DNA from: Carnegiea gigantea
Taxonomy: Eukaryota > Streptophyta > Magnoliopsida > Caryophyllales > Cactaceae
Assembly (NCBI GenBank): GCA_029747015.1
Contig: JAKOGI010000539.1
Span: 178,501-242,500 of the forward strand
Length of the DNA stretch: 64,000 bases
Direction of reading: 5' to 3'
Part shown: positions 33,923 through 46,438 of the stretch, in pieces
Layout of the letters: each line of letters begins with the position of its first letter
Position numbering within the stretch: position 1 is the stretch's first letter
Position numbers and translations under genes: made by a program
The notes under the pieces: generated by a model
Database searches by the model: none
Told to the model about the DNA's origin: nothing
The model's input: only the letters and a program-made list of their open reading frames with translations

Positions 33923-35930
33923 GCGGAAAGAGGATCCCTGTTTGATCCCTCTCATTGGGGTGAAAAGGCTATTAGGTTCATCGTTCACAATGATTGAGTA
34001 TGAAACTGAGGAAATACATTCCTTAACCCTTGGATTCCAGGTTGGGTGGAATCCCATTTCTTGAAGATATTTTAAAATGAAATGTATCTAGTTTAATGGC
34101 TGACCAAGTGGTATTAGTTTTAAGATTCTTAAATTCATGTAAACTTTATGAATTAATAAGATATTGTCATGAATAGATCTATCAGATATAAAGGCCTCTT
34201 AAAAGGGAGAAATTACACGGTCAAGGAGAGGTCTTATCCTATTAACCAAATTTTTTGAAATAGTTTTATAAATCGTATAACATAATTTGATGGGTCTATA
34301 ATGACTAGTTTATATAGGACTATTCGTCTTCGTGATAAGAGCCTTTAATGTATAGTTAATTTCTTTCAAGGTTCTATCATTCATGAAAAATTTAAGAATA
34401 CAATTAAATAAATCCTTTTTGATAACATGCTAATAGTTCTTAAAGAAACCTACACCAAAACTAGCTAGTCATGGTGTTTTACAAGAATCAACACTAAATA
34501 GGGCAGTTTTAAATTCTTCCAAACCTGGAAGTTTGATTAGCTCATTATTTTCACATTTTAAAATTATCTTCGATAATCCTAAGTCCAGTAGTATTCTAGT
34601 AGAACCATGCATGGATTTGAGCCTCTTCCTATAGTCTAATATGAATTTTTGGGCGATTATTTTGGTTCCAAATGCCACAATCATCCTGTAGATTCGTGAC
34701 TAATTTCCTTTTTCTTCTAGAATTTGTTTTATTTGAAAATACTTTGAATTTATCTCACCATTTACCAGTCAATCCTTATGTGCTAGGTTTCCCCACTATT
34801 GTGGTTAAAAACAACATTTTCTCTCTTTGTTTCAAGAGTCGTTGCATCCAGGGGCTGAATTTATAGCTAGCACGATTAGCCATTAGTCTTTCCTCCGCAT
34901 ATTCAATTTTATCAGCATTCTTGGCAAGTTTATTATTGAAGTTTCCAAAATTTCTTTGGATCAACCTTTGGCATCACGCTTAATACCTTTTAGTTTCCGT
35001 GTGATTCTAACCATTTTAGTTTCTCTGTGGTAACTTTGCCAATTCATAGAAACAATTGTGTCAATATTTTGATGCCCTAGAAATTTTGAAAGCGAAAAGG
35101 AAAAGCTTTAACCTTTTGTATCTGATGCTTCGACAAAATAATTGGACAATGATCGGAACAAGAAATTACCATGTAACTCATAAGCATTGGGGTACATGGT
35201 GTTCCAATCTTTTATAACAATAATCCTATCTAATATTTCGTAAATAAGGTATGAATCCCTTTTTCCCAAGTAAATAATCGACCCAAAAACTTGAGCACAT
35301 AGAGCATTTATAGCTAAAAGAAAATTATTCAGACACCGAAATCTAGTGGTAGCTGGAAGTTGGCCTCCTCTTCATTAGGAACAATATTTCATTGAATTTT
35401 CCCATTCAACACAAAGGTTAAATCTATGACATTGTTAAGTTTAATTAAATGATTCCAAAAGCCATCTTTATCTCTAAGTTGTGCTGACGCGTAAACTCCT
35501 AACATGATAGAATTTTGTGTGTTATTTGGGGTGTGAATTAGCATATGAATTGTTCTATGTTCTTTTATTTGAACTGATGCATATATGTTACCATTATTTG
35601 GACTATTGTACCACTAGAATGATTAACTAGGAAAGATCTTCCAAATGGTTGAATCATTCATCATAATTTCGAGTAAAAAGAGCACATCAAGCTTGTGCAT
35701 TCTTGTTAAAAATTTGACTTCTTGTAAAACTTGTGTTCTTTTAACACCTTGAATATTCCAGTTTATAACTTGCATCATAGATGCTAGAATGGTTTATCCC
35801 CCTCTATTGAGATTGTAAGGAATAATTTGTATAAAACACTCCAAGATCATGTTTGGTCGTTTTAAAGCCTTAGAAGGCTGGGCCGCGGGGAACTTCTTAA
35901 AGGAGTTTCCACATTCCTCCATAACAAAAA
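33790..35930 (-). pseudogene. L1-type LINE, ORF2 endonuclease and reverse transcriptase (decayed)
   Basis: The endonuclease part begins near 35775 with MQVINWNIQGVKR, followed by KLDVLFLLEIMMND, where the Glu is the metal-binding residue of APE-type endonucleases. The RT part follows at 34990-33790: LITKTNSPI, then HYRPIKLCYTIYKTISK-x-LVNRI, ISDRSIHDNILL and the box MRGIKQG. Many stops and frameshifts are present. A TTTA repeat on the coding strand (33884-33922) sits right after the GIKQG box. Sequence at 35790-35930 may be the link to ORF1; no poly(A) end was identified. Confidence 0.75.
33884..33922. repeat. (AAAT)n microsatellite
   Basis: About ten uninterrupted aaat units lie inside the LINE RT remnant. 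The FIYLFIYLFIY stretch on the minus strand is translation of this repeat. Confidence 0.95.
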
Positions 35931-38576
35931 ATAAATTAAATAATTAGTGAGGTTGACATCAAAAATAAAAATATCATTAGAAGGTTCGAACAGGCATGGA
36001 TAAAAAAGGAACCTATAATGATAAGCCAACACTAACTCCGACCAAAAGAAATGTGAGCAAGTTGGTTATTATATTGCAAAGGGTGAATTAAAATTCATAA
36101 ACTAATGTTAGTTATAAAATAAAATGATAAAGCTATTTAAGAAATGGATGTTAAACACATTGACAATCCTCATTGCCCTTATCAGCTCCCCCTTTATCGG
36201 GTACTAGTTCTCTTACAATCTCTAAGATAAAACATTCCTATATAAATACCAATGTTGATTGAGGCAGATGGTGTAGCATAGTAGATGTATAAAAACCGGT
36301 CTAAGCTCGAAGGCATTATGATATTAGCCTTGGAGGAACAAGATGGCAAGACCTTAACTTGTTCGTTCTCGCGATAGCAAAGAAGCATATTTTAAACAAA
36401 TTGATGAATCCATTAACGCTCATTGGCATGAAAACAAGTTGGAGCAACATGATATACCTAGAATATTTAAAAGAAGTCTGAAAAGTATTGGTAGCAATAA
36501 GACTTGTAGATAATTACCAAGACAAATTAGCTATAGTCAAAGTAATAATATGTGCTTTAATAAACTCCACGAACAAGGTGGGATACATGTAAGTGAACCC
36601 AATTATTACAAACTCAAATTCCACCAACAGATGTGAAATGTTCACAATTTTAGCCCAATTTAATAATTTGTAAATTGTAATGCATGCTTAAAAGGCAAGG
36701 TAATGGAAGTGATAATGACTTGAATTATATGAACTATACTCACAAGGGAAGCTGGGAACTCTACTGAGTCATAAAGAGCAGTAGGATCACTATAGTTCAC
36801 CTCCCTCTCAGCTATGAGGAAGTTAACACCAAAATTGAACCAAGGCGGTCCGTTCAGTCAATGCAATTTGTTTGACAAGAGGTACAAGCCTTTAAGCAAT
36901 TAGTAAGAAGACCTAACATCAGTTCACAACAAAGACGACACATGTTGAAGCAAGTAAAAAATAACCCTCCAGAAACATATTGATTATGTGCGACTTAAAC
37001 TAGCATGTCCAACTCTAAAGCAGCAGGCTAATAAGAGCAAAACAAATATACTTATTTAACTTCACTTGAAGATGGATACAATCGAAGGGCCCAGCACATA
37101 GATGCCAATCGAGTATATAACAACAACCAAGTCTACAAACAAGTGCAAGCTCATGTGGCCATCCCTCATTAGACGCCATAGCCAACCTAAGGCAGTCACC
37201 AATTTTCTACCAAATGAAACATAATATGTTGCCAAATCATTTTGGACTATGATCAAGTATGTAGGCACTAAACGACACCAATAATTTAGGCAAGCAAACC
37301 CATGGGCTAAACTCAGATAAAGAATTGGGAAGTCACATTTATAGAGTGAAACTATAGGAATGTCATACCTAAACTCCTCAATCATTATCAACCAAATAGC
37401 AGATACAAGCATAGCACCATGAGCTTTCAAAGGGAATTGCACGTGATGCAAACTATGGCCATTCAAATCTATTGATTTATAACACACAAAATTACAACAA
37501 AGAACAGACTTAGGTTAAGCATTAGCCAAGTTAAGGGGACAGGGTAGAATAGAGGGTAGAATGAAAAGAGACGGAAAAAGACGAACTCCCCCGGCGACGC
37601 TTATAGGTGTTGGAGAGAAATTGATTGAATAGCTTGATAAGATTAGTCAAATTGATGGATAGCTTCCACGACGCCAACAATACCATTCATGTTGCTCCAC
37701 CACCGAGCATTTAATCTTGATACCCATAAGCCATTCGCGAATGAGAGTCACCAAAGAGGAGGCTTGTAAGCAACGCTCTGTCACTGGTTCAAAGATTTGG
37801 ATAGTCAGAGTGCTGAAGCTGAAATTGCTGATGAGAAGTCTCAGGAGTAAAGAGTTATATGTTGTGATTTTACTTTATCGATGATTGACAGAAAAATTCA
37901 ATGTATGAAAAGAATTGGGCAAAACAAGGGCTAGATGTGGGTAAGAAGGCGAATAATTGCAAGCCAGGGGTAGTGAATACAATAAATCTGGAGGCTTTTT
38001 CTTTTTCTTATGTTGAGCCATTGGAGATTAAAAGCTCAACCAAACCTTAGAGATCTCAAAACTCTTTCACCAAGCAAGGGCTACGAAAAGAGATTAAGAT
38101 GCACATTCACTTTAAGATTGATTGAAATAAGAGCGAAGACTACAGTGGTGGTTTGTGAGTAATTAGAGGCGGGAAGAGGGGGTGATGCTGGGTCAAGAAG
38201 GTGCTACAAAACTAGAGAATCATGGTTGTCTCTATCTCTCTCTGTAGGATCTCACTCTCTCACTAGAGAAGTGTATGCAGGCAGAATCTTTAGACGATAT
38301 TTGACATGTTTCCTTTATTTGATCCTTTATGGTTAAGTCATAAGAGGGTGGTTAAGTCGTAAGAGGGTGGATAATACTGCTATTCATCATCTGGTAACCA
38401 AATATAACTATTTGGATGGTTTTGCATAATATTTGTGTAACGAATTCTCATCTGGCGTGGTGTCTCTAGCGGAACTTGATCTTAGTTGCAAATGAAATAT
38501 CCGCCACCCCTTCCAAAAAAGGGAGAAAAAAATTAGGGAAATCTCAAACCTTTTGTAGGCGATAGACCCTCTAAAT
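35931..38576. other. Unassigned stretch with one longer ORF
   Basis: No recognised gene. The longest frame is 37062-37487 on the minus strand (141 codons), hydrophobic and without a motif I know; it could be chance or part of a decayed LINE upstream region. A CT-rich block lies at 38228-38260. I could not place splice sites or element ends. Confidence 0.4.
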
Positions 38577-39133
38577 TAGGGGTGATCAAAATCGGTTAAC
38601 TGGAAATTTAGTTAATTGAAAATTGGTTAAGCAGAAACTCGGTTCGCAAAAATTGTGAATCGAAAACCGAACCAAAACTTTCGGTTGACCGAATTTTTCG
38701 GTTTGTCAAAAATGTGGACTGTAATTGAACAAAAAAACTCGGTTAACCAGATTTTCGGTTCGATTACCGGTTAACTGTTATTTTAAATTGTTAATTTTCA
38801 ATTTTCACTCATTTTTTAATTAATTGAAAATATTAATTTACACATTATTGCATGTTTAGTCTTATCTTTTAATATTTATAAAATCTACAATTGAATAATA
38901 TAAAATTTATTTTTTTGAAAAATGTGAAATTTTGCTTCGGTTAATGTCGGTTAATCATGTGGTTAAACAAATCTCAAACAGCCACACTGAATCCGAAATC
39001 AAAATGGCAAAAGTTTTTCAATTCAGTTAATCGAACTGAATTTTTTTAAATAATCGAACCAGTTAACCGATTTTAAAGTTTCCTGGTTAAGTTTTTCGGT
39101 TTTGATTTTTTATTATGTTTATGTTGATCCCTA
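38577..39133. mobile_element. hAT-type MITE, GGTTAACCG-rich family
   Basis: This 557 bp element starts taggggtgatcaaaatcgg and ends tatgttgatcccta. The flanks ctctaaat (38569-38576) and ctctaacc (39134-39141) share the first six bases. The interior is rich in cggttaac, aaaccgaa and tttcggtt units, typical of a widespread class of plant non-autonomous hAT elements. It ends 26 bp before the first telo-box and about 230 bp before the start codon of the nucleolar phosphoprotein gene. Confidence 0.7.
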
Positions 39134-39159
39134 CTCTAACCCCCAAAAAGATCTCTCTA

Positions 39160-39193
39160 AAACCCTAGCGACTGGAAACTTCTGCTAGGGTTT
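39160..39193 (+). promoter_or_regulatory. Paired inverted telo-boxes of the nucleolar phosphoprotein gene
   Basis: AAACCCTA at 39160-39167 and its complement TAGGGTTT at 39186-39193 lie about 175-205 bp before the ATG at 39367. Telo-boxes are characteristic of promoters or leaders of plant ribosome-biogenesis and translation genes, which fits the gene's nucleolar role. Confidence 0.6.
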
Positions 39194-39366
39194 CACTTCA
39201 ACCCTCTTCTCCTCGTCTCCCAAGAGTACTGTAGGAGCGGAGGACGTGCTACAACGGCTATATGCGCCACTGCGAGGAGAAGGGAAAGAGCACACTGAAA
39301 TCCACCTTCACCACTTCCTTCGTACCTCGTCAGCTTTTGCTCTCTTCAGCTTCATCGAAGTCAATC

Positions 39367-42300
39367 ATGGCGCCGCAACAGAAAAAGAACTCCGGAAAAC
39401 CCACCAATACTCTGTCTTCCCAGGATAGGGATCGTCTTCTTCACACCATTTGTGAATTCCTTGAGCTCAATGGCTTCCACAAAACCCTTAAGAAGTTCCA
39501 TCGTGAGGCCGATATCGAGGTTTTTATATCAAATTTGCATTTAAGTCTGTTGATTTGTATAATTTGTAGTTGTAATCAGTTTCTTCTATTCGGGTATTTA
39601 CTGTTGTTTGTTTCTAAGCGATACTTTGAGATATATATGTGAAATTGCGAACTTACAAGCTCAGGGGAGGCGAATTGAAATGCTAAACGTCTGCTTTCTC
39701 TGTTATATTGACATTCTAGTTCTCGGTGTAACAATTTATTGGCCAACATAGGCGTTTGATTTTGTCTTATCGTACATAGGGATGGCTTGCTGGGAGAGAG
39801 TATGATTCTGGGTTGGAATCCCTATTTAGGCATGCGAGAGTTTGTCCACTATTAGCCATCGTTCTCTCTGAGCCTTCATCAACTGTGGTGCCGTTAATTT
39901 TGGGTAGCTTTACTACATTACCTTGCATGCTCAGCCCTAAACCTTTTCCTTGAAAAAGAAAAAGGAAGGTGGTCCTGGTGTCCTATCTGAAGCAACTGGG
40001 TGGTTTTTATTGTTGGAGCTCTCGAACTGATTCTATCTTGCATTTTGTTACTGGAAAAAGGCCAAGTGATTGACAAGTCTTATCACGGGACTTGTATGAT
40101 TTGGAAGTAGTGTAGGTTTGGGCTATGTTTTTGAAGATTCTGTTTACTCATCATGAACTTCTCCCAATGGTTTCAACTCCGTCATTAGATCACACAACAA
40201 TACCTCTTTCAAAGTAAACCAACCCTAGGTGCACAATTTAGAGTTTTTCTGCAAAATAATAGCTTATTTTGCTGTATTTTTTTATGAGTTTACTTGTTCG
40301 CAATCTAATCCTCCCTCTATCTCATGTTGATTATCCTCGTTTCTGTTTTTTAATTTCGCATTGATTGTCCTCTTTACATAATGTGACCGTATGAATTCAA
40401 TGCAAAAAGCCACACACGCCTGTTTTTGTTGGTTGTTTTTAGCCTTCTTTTTTAATATTGTGAAAGTCAAGCAGGACATGCATTGTGAGATGGAGGGCAT
40501 GTGCATTTCCTTTGTCAGTTATTATAAATTTTGATTCAGAACTTCGTTCTTCCATGTTACAGAAAGACAGTTGGAAGAATTGTTCACTTAACCTGGAAGA
40601 AATGTTTCAAGAGCATTTACGGATGTGGTAAGTTGGACACTCTTTTGTTTGTGATCTTGATTGGCTACATAATTATGTGACGTCGGGGCCTTGGGAGGTC
40701 GCATCCTGTTTGCCATACTTCGTGTTTCTTGCAAATATTTCAAGAAGTGGTGATAGATTCAGAGGTTGCCAAGCCTCTCAACATTTCAAGGATCTTTGAA
40801 AACTTTATCTTTTACCCCCCCCCCGCGGGGTCACGGTGGCTTCCCGATGTACCAATTATACACTTCATCTGAGTTTTATGTTGACATTTGCGTCTTAAAT
40901 AGCGGGTTTTCTTGTCTCTTTTTTTGCTATCTTACTTGTCCAGCCTTGAGGGATGTTAAATGTGCTCCTGATATGTAATATTTTTTTTTGTTGTTTCCTT
41001 AGTTCAAAAGAGCATGCCTAGGGAGACATGGAACCTTATTGCCTGACTCACACCTAGGGATGGGCATGGGGCGGGCTGAGCTATACCCGCACCCATTCCC
41101 ATTTTCAAAGGTCATACCCATATCCTTACCCATACCCATACCCATCGAGTTTTGGATGGTTGTACTCATACCCATACTCATCGGATTTTTTGGGTTTACG
41201 GGTTTCATTCGGGTATATATAGAGTGCACAAAGTGTCACCCATATTCAACCCATATTTGCATGCACGGTATATTTGATTAGCAATTTCAAGCGATGTTCA
41301 TGTCGGATAAACTTAAAGAAGTTAAAAATGTAAAAAAAATTAATTTTTCGTTTCTAAATAAATAAACAGTATACACTTAAGAGTTTCATGCCAAACATTT
41401 ATTTCTGGATTTTATCGTATTTTGGTCGCCTTTTACTAGCAAATCGGGTACACAATCAGGTATGGGTTTTAAGAATCCATACCCATACCCATACCCATAC
41501 GCAGTACCCATACCCGCCTCATACCCATTTTTTTACAAGTTTTCGTACCCATATCCGGTATAAATGGGGCGGGTTCGGGGCGGATTTTTCGGGTTCGGGT
41601 GTAACTCCCATCCCTACTCACACCTAGATGCAGTGACTAGCTCTGCGTCAAGGGAAAAATCTCACTCAAATTCAAGAAATTGAGCAAAATTACTTATGCG
41701 TAAGCAGAGTGAGCCATTGTTCCTCCATGAATTTTGTGTTGATTGCGTCTCAACCGTAATTAATTGATTTAATTTCAGATCTAGGTTTTTGTACGAAAAT
41801 CCTAGATCGTAGAATTAGAGGGTCATTTCATGGAGTTTAGCACTGGAAGTTGAGCGTTTTTGGTTGACCAAGGGCAACCATTTATCTGGTTTGAACGCCA
41901 GTAGACTTATGGGCATCTGGTATCCCTGGGTATCTTCGTCTTCTCATTATTATTTTCTGTGTCTCCTCGACGCCTCCTTGATTCTCATCTGATTCCTCAT
42001 CTCCTTGATTTTCTCGAATCCACCCCCTGTTTTGCGTTTTTGGCTGTTTTTTCCCCTCTAGTACCTTTTTTTTTAATATTTTGATATACGGTCCGTCTTG
42101 TTGTGTTTTCAGTGGAGGAGTTCTGGGACCCCCCCCCCACACTCATAGTGATCTGTTATCTCCCTTTTTTGGGAGAAAGGGGGGGGGGGGCTGTTATTAA
42201 GTCCGCGAATGATTAGTATTTATGTGTCCTCTTCTCGTTCCCCCCAGATAATAAGTCCCTCTTACACTCATAATGATCTATTGGACTATTGCGTACAGTA

Positions 42301-45300
42301 GTTGGCCTTCATAAATGTCCATGATAGTCCTTGCTCTGTAGCATTTTTGATTATGCATTTAAGTGTTTTTGATCGTATTCTAAACATTTGGCAACATCTT
42401 AGATCTTGTACTGCTCATATTGGCACCCAATCCCTTTATTGATTCAACCATGTAATTTGTTTAGATGAAATATATTTTTTGAGTAAATCCTAAGCATGTT
42501 TGTACAAAATTGCATGTTACATCGTTGATGCATGCACCTTGACTCTTTGCACCGTAGTTGCACCTCTTGCCTTTTAAACTAAGGTGGTTGCTTTATGCGT
42601 TGATTATTTGTCTGCATGCTGACATTGGAAAATGTTCTAAAATAAACTCTTGATGGACATACTCCTTTTGGCTAGCTGATATATCCTTTGGTTTAGGCAA
42701 GTGACATGTTTGTTATTAGTCTTGTTGAACGTTGAGATTTGTAATATTATTTATGAGATTGCGTAGTATATTCCCATTCGGCTAGCTGCATTCTAAATGC
42801 TTGGCATCTGCTTGTTCCACTTTCATGTTTGTTTTCTTTATTTTCTTATAAAAACAGTTGTAGGCCTGATACTGCTTAAAGTTTTTGGCTTGCAGTAATG
42901 ACACAGATGAAAAAGTGTTAGAGCAGAAAGATATAAGTGGAAAGCACACTGCCTGTGTGGAAGCTGAGGAAATAACCAAGGAAAATCGAGTAGATAATGG
43001 GAAAAGGTCTGAGGCAACATTAGAAAATGAGACTACTAATGGTGATCCTATTAATTCGAAGAAGAAAAAGAAAAGTAAAAGTGCTGATACGTTTGACCAA
43101 GTTAATGCAGAAAATCACTTGAAAACCTCAGAACATCAGGTGGGGGATGTTAGTGAACCAGCAGAAGCTGTGAAGAATTCCAAAAAGAAGAAACAGAAGG
43201 ATACATCAGAGCCATCCGACAAGGATTTTAAAGAACAGCCAATGGATATATTGAGCATGCCAAGTGAACCTGTTAAGAAATCGAAGGACAAGAAGAAGAA
43301 ACATAAAGGTGAATCGGAGGTGCCGGGCAAGAATGTGCAACAAAAAAATGTTACAGAGGCAGTGGGGGTAACATCAGAAAAAGCTGATGATGTCTCTATA
43401 GAAGAGAAGAAAGAGAAGTCAGAAAGCAGGAAAATGATGGAAGATATTTCAAATTCAAAAGATGAGGTTGATGAAGCAGTGAAAGGCTTGAAAAAAAGAA
43501 AGAAGTCATCGTCTGATGACATTGCAGACAACAATGTTGAAGAAAGAGCAACCAATGACCCCAAACGCAGGAAGATGGATGATGCAGACAAGTCAAATGA
43601 AGCTGTGCAACCCCCAAAAACACCTAACCAAGCTGCCAATGGGTCCATAGAGAAGGCTCATAAACAGGACAAAACCAAGGAGCACAATGGTTCAGCTGAG
43701 GTTTGTCTTCTAAGTTCTAAACATGGTTAATGTGCGGTTACATGATTCCCTTATTTCCCCCCCTTTCTTTTTGGTTGTTTTGTCTGCTTCTTAATTGTAT
43801 ATCAATGGAAAGATTGAGATACAGAAGCTTGATGATCTGGAGTTGATTGGTCTGTATGATTGTTTATAACAGAAAATGAGCTATTGATAATTGTTACTTT
43901 CCCTTCCAGCCGACTAGTGTGAAGGCATTCCAGAGGGTGAAAGCAGAAGAGGTGAAATTTATAGATGACAGACTTAAAGATAATTCCTACTGGGCAAAGG
44001 TATGCTGGTGATGTGTTCTCCATTATTGTTATTCTGTTTTTCTTCTGGAGTTCAAGAAATGGAAGGGACTATCTGGGTCGTTGTTGACACCTTAATTTGT
44101 CTTCAGGATGGCGCAGACTCTGGCTACGGTGCAAAAGCGCAGGAGATCTTGGGGCAGGTTAGAGGAAGGTAAGATGCCGTAAACGCCTCCTATTTTATTT
44201 CTTTTTTTTTTTTTGTCTGGAGGTTGCCTATTTTGTTTCCCTTCTATTAAAGGGGAGGGACTAGTCACTCCTGATCTTTTTGTGGAGAAGGAACACGTAT
44301 GGATGGGGAGGAATGGAACGGAGTGGAAAGGAATGGAATAGAATAAGAAGTAATGATATTTTTCTTGTAGGTGTGGGAAGGAATGGAAATAGGTATGCAA
44401 TGGGAAGGGATGGAACGGAGAGGAAAGGAATAGAATGAAATGGGAAGGAATGATATTTTTCTTATAGGAGTGGGAAGAAATGGAAGAGATTGTGGAAAGG
44501 AAGCGAGTATTGATGCCAAGGAGTGGAAGTGACATTTTTCTTTAAGTAGTGACATTTTTCTTTAAGAAGTTGGAAGGAATAGGAGGGAATGTTATGGGAT
44601 GGGCACCCCTTTTATCCCCACTAAAAGAACATGCTTGCTTTGTTTGGAATGGAAGGGAAGGGAATAGAATGGTGTGGGTGGTCGTCATTGTGCATCTTCA
44701 GTGGCTTTTACTGAGTCAACTGACACAAAATGGTGTAGAAAGAAATTTATGAAAGGAAGAACTGTTTGCACACCCCTGCTCTGTTTGCCTGGAATTTTTG
44801 CTGTCTTCTCTTCTGTTTAGAATCTGTAAAATATGATATATGCAATGAAAAATGTGTTGAAATCTTGTAGAAATTAAATTTTGGAACGTGAATTCTGACA
44901 TTCCAGAGAATTATGATCTCTGGTACAAAATATGAATAAATTTAAATGAAATATAGTCTAATCAGTATGCAATATGGAAAATCTTATAATTGGATAGTGC
45001 TTTTTTTAATGTACATATTTTACTTCTCAATAATCTGAATTTTTTAAATGCCTGTGTGTTACAATAGATTAACAATTAAGTAATATAAGATTAATATAAT
45101 TTTATATTGAATAATTGTCAAAACTTTTACTATCATAAAAATTTATTGAGGACTTAATATATGAAATCAAAAATCTGAGATATGATGAAATCTTTACAAA
45201 AGCTGAATCTATTGTGGTGTAGCTGTGCCTAAGTTTTGGTCGTGAGGGATATCACGGTGTACGCATGTAGTTATGTCGTGTCGACATGTGCACGGCAGGG

Positions 45301-46438
45301 AAAATACCGAGTCAGAGCATCATGATGAACAGCAAAAGAATTTCAGAAAGTTGGATGCGCTGAGATAGCTATTAGCAGAGTGTTTGCGGAAAATCTGCCC
45401 GTAGGCCGTAATGTTGTTCTTCGTAACTTGGGCCAATGCAATTATGAAACACTCTGGGGAAAATAGATATCCTGACCTTTCCGGCACACCTCTTGCACCT
45501 AGGGCTGTGCATATTGTGCCTTGGTCCCTGTTTTGCTCCTTCGCAATACCCCCCTCCAAAAAAATGAAAGAGTCCTGATGCTTGCTTCCCTTGGGAGCAA
45601 AAACTGACAATTTCTACATGTATTCACCTGTTTGGTATTTTCCATTTTGGTTAGTATTCTTTGGGATTTGGAGCGAGATAGCATATAGGAGGTCCCATAT
45701 CTCACGGAGTCACGTGCCTAATGAGAAAGATGAGGGAAGCTCTCCTATGCTTCTGGTGGGATTTGAATTCATTTTTTATTGAGATATTTTTGAAGCTGTT
45801 GTTGGTCCTCAGGCCCCAATTACCCCAACCGTGGACCATCTGGGTGATGTTTTCTTGGCATTGAAGTAGGGGGTAGGATGTAAATGATTAGGAAATCTAA
45901 GAGTAAACCTAGCGGTGAATCAATTTTTTAGCTCACTGGTGGGGCATATCACTATCACATCAACCTTTTTTCTAATTTTTTACCTCACAATTCTCGCTTC
46001 TTTCATTAGAAGGCTCATCATTTTGTCTCATTGAATAAAATAATATCCATGGATCTATTCTATAACAAACAATTTTATTTTTAAAATTAAAAAAATAATC
46101 TGAAATCAATTTAAAATATTTAAAAAAATGACAACACAATTAAAAAGAAAAAAATTTGGGCCGTGAGCCTGCTCATGGCAGCAAACCGGCTCCCGAGGCA
46201 TGAGCTGTGAGCTATCCACTGCAACTACTTCCCTCCCTCACTCTTGTTCCCTCTCCTCATGTTAGCCTCGCGAGCACTCCGTTGGATTTGCTATAAGAAG
46301 TTTGCCTTATTCCTTGCTGTTGACAGGGGTTTTCGGCATGAGAAGACCAAGAAAAAGCGCGGGACCTACAGAGGTGGGCAAATTGATTTGCAGTCCCATT
46401 CAATTAAATTCAATTATGATGACGAAGATGATGAGTGA
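39367..46438 (+). CDS. Nucleolar/coiled-body phosphoprotein, LisH plus SRP40 C-terminal domain (Nopp140/NOLC1 family)
   Basis: Members of this family act in nucleoli and Cajal bodies as snoRNP and RNA polymerase I-associated chaperones. There are six exons: 39367-39519, 40563-40627, 42896-43700, 43910-43999, 44107-44168 and 46327-46438. All introns are GT-AG and in phase, giving 428 codons. Residues 24-50 form a LisH motif (LLHTICEFLELNGFHKTLKKF). Residues 75-341 are a low-complexity Lys/Glu/Ser stretch with several nuclear-localisation-like runs (KKSKDKKKKHK, KKRKKSS). From residue 342 the SRP40 C-terminal domain is complete: VKAFQRVKAEEV, NSYWAKDGADSGYGAKAQE, LGQVRGRGFRHEKTKKKRG and a GGQIDLQSHSIKFNYDDEDDE end. 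An in-frame ATG at 39262 would add 35 residues, but the ATG at 39367 (tcATGGCG) is preferred. A MITE sits in intron 2 without affecting splice sites. Confidence 0.93.
41055..41616. mobile_element. hAT-type MITE, GGGTAY-rich family, copy 3
   Basis: This 562 bp insert in intron 2 of the nucleolar phosphoprotein gene is flanked by a perfect 8 bp duplication ctcacacc (41047-41054 and 41617-41624). The ends are tagggatgggcatgg and actcccatcccta. The interior holds cccatacccatac and gggttcggggcgg runs around an AT-rich core. It is the best-preserved copy by its target duplication, so probably the youngest of the three insertions in the window. Confidence 0.92.
44285..44600 (+). repeat. GGAATGGAA-type minisatellite in intron 5
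   Basis: The tract consists of ggaatggaa, ggaacgga and agaatgaa variants with two longer units of about 95-105 bp, each containing aatgatatttttctt-tagg-gtgggaag (near 44352 and 44447). It lies in intron 5 of the nucleolar phosphoprotein gene, and the short ORFs in it are artefacts. Confidence 0.7.

Noticed and set aside
43136..43648. 170-codon minus-strand ORF in exon 3 of the nucleolar phosphoprotein gene
   Set aside because: It is the antisense shadow of the Lys/Glu/Ser-rich coding exon, giving Phe/Ser-rich nonsense.
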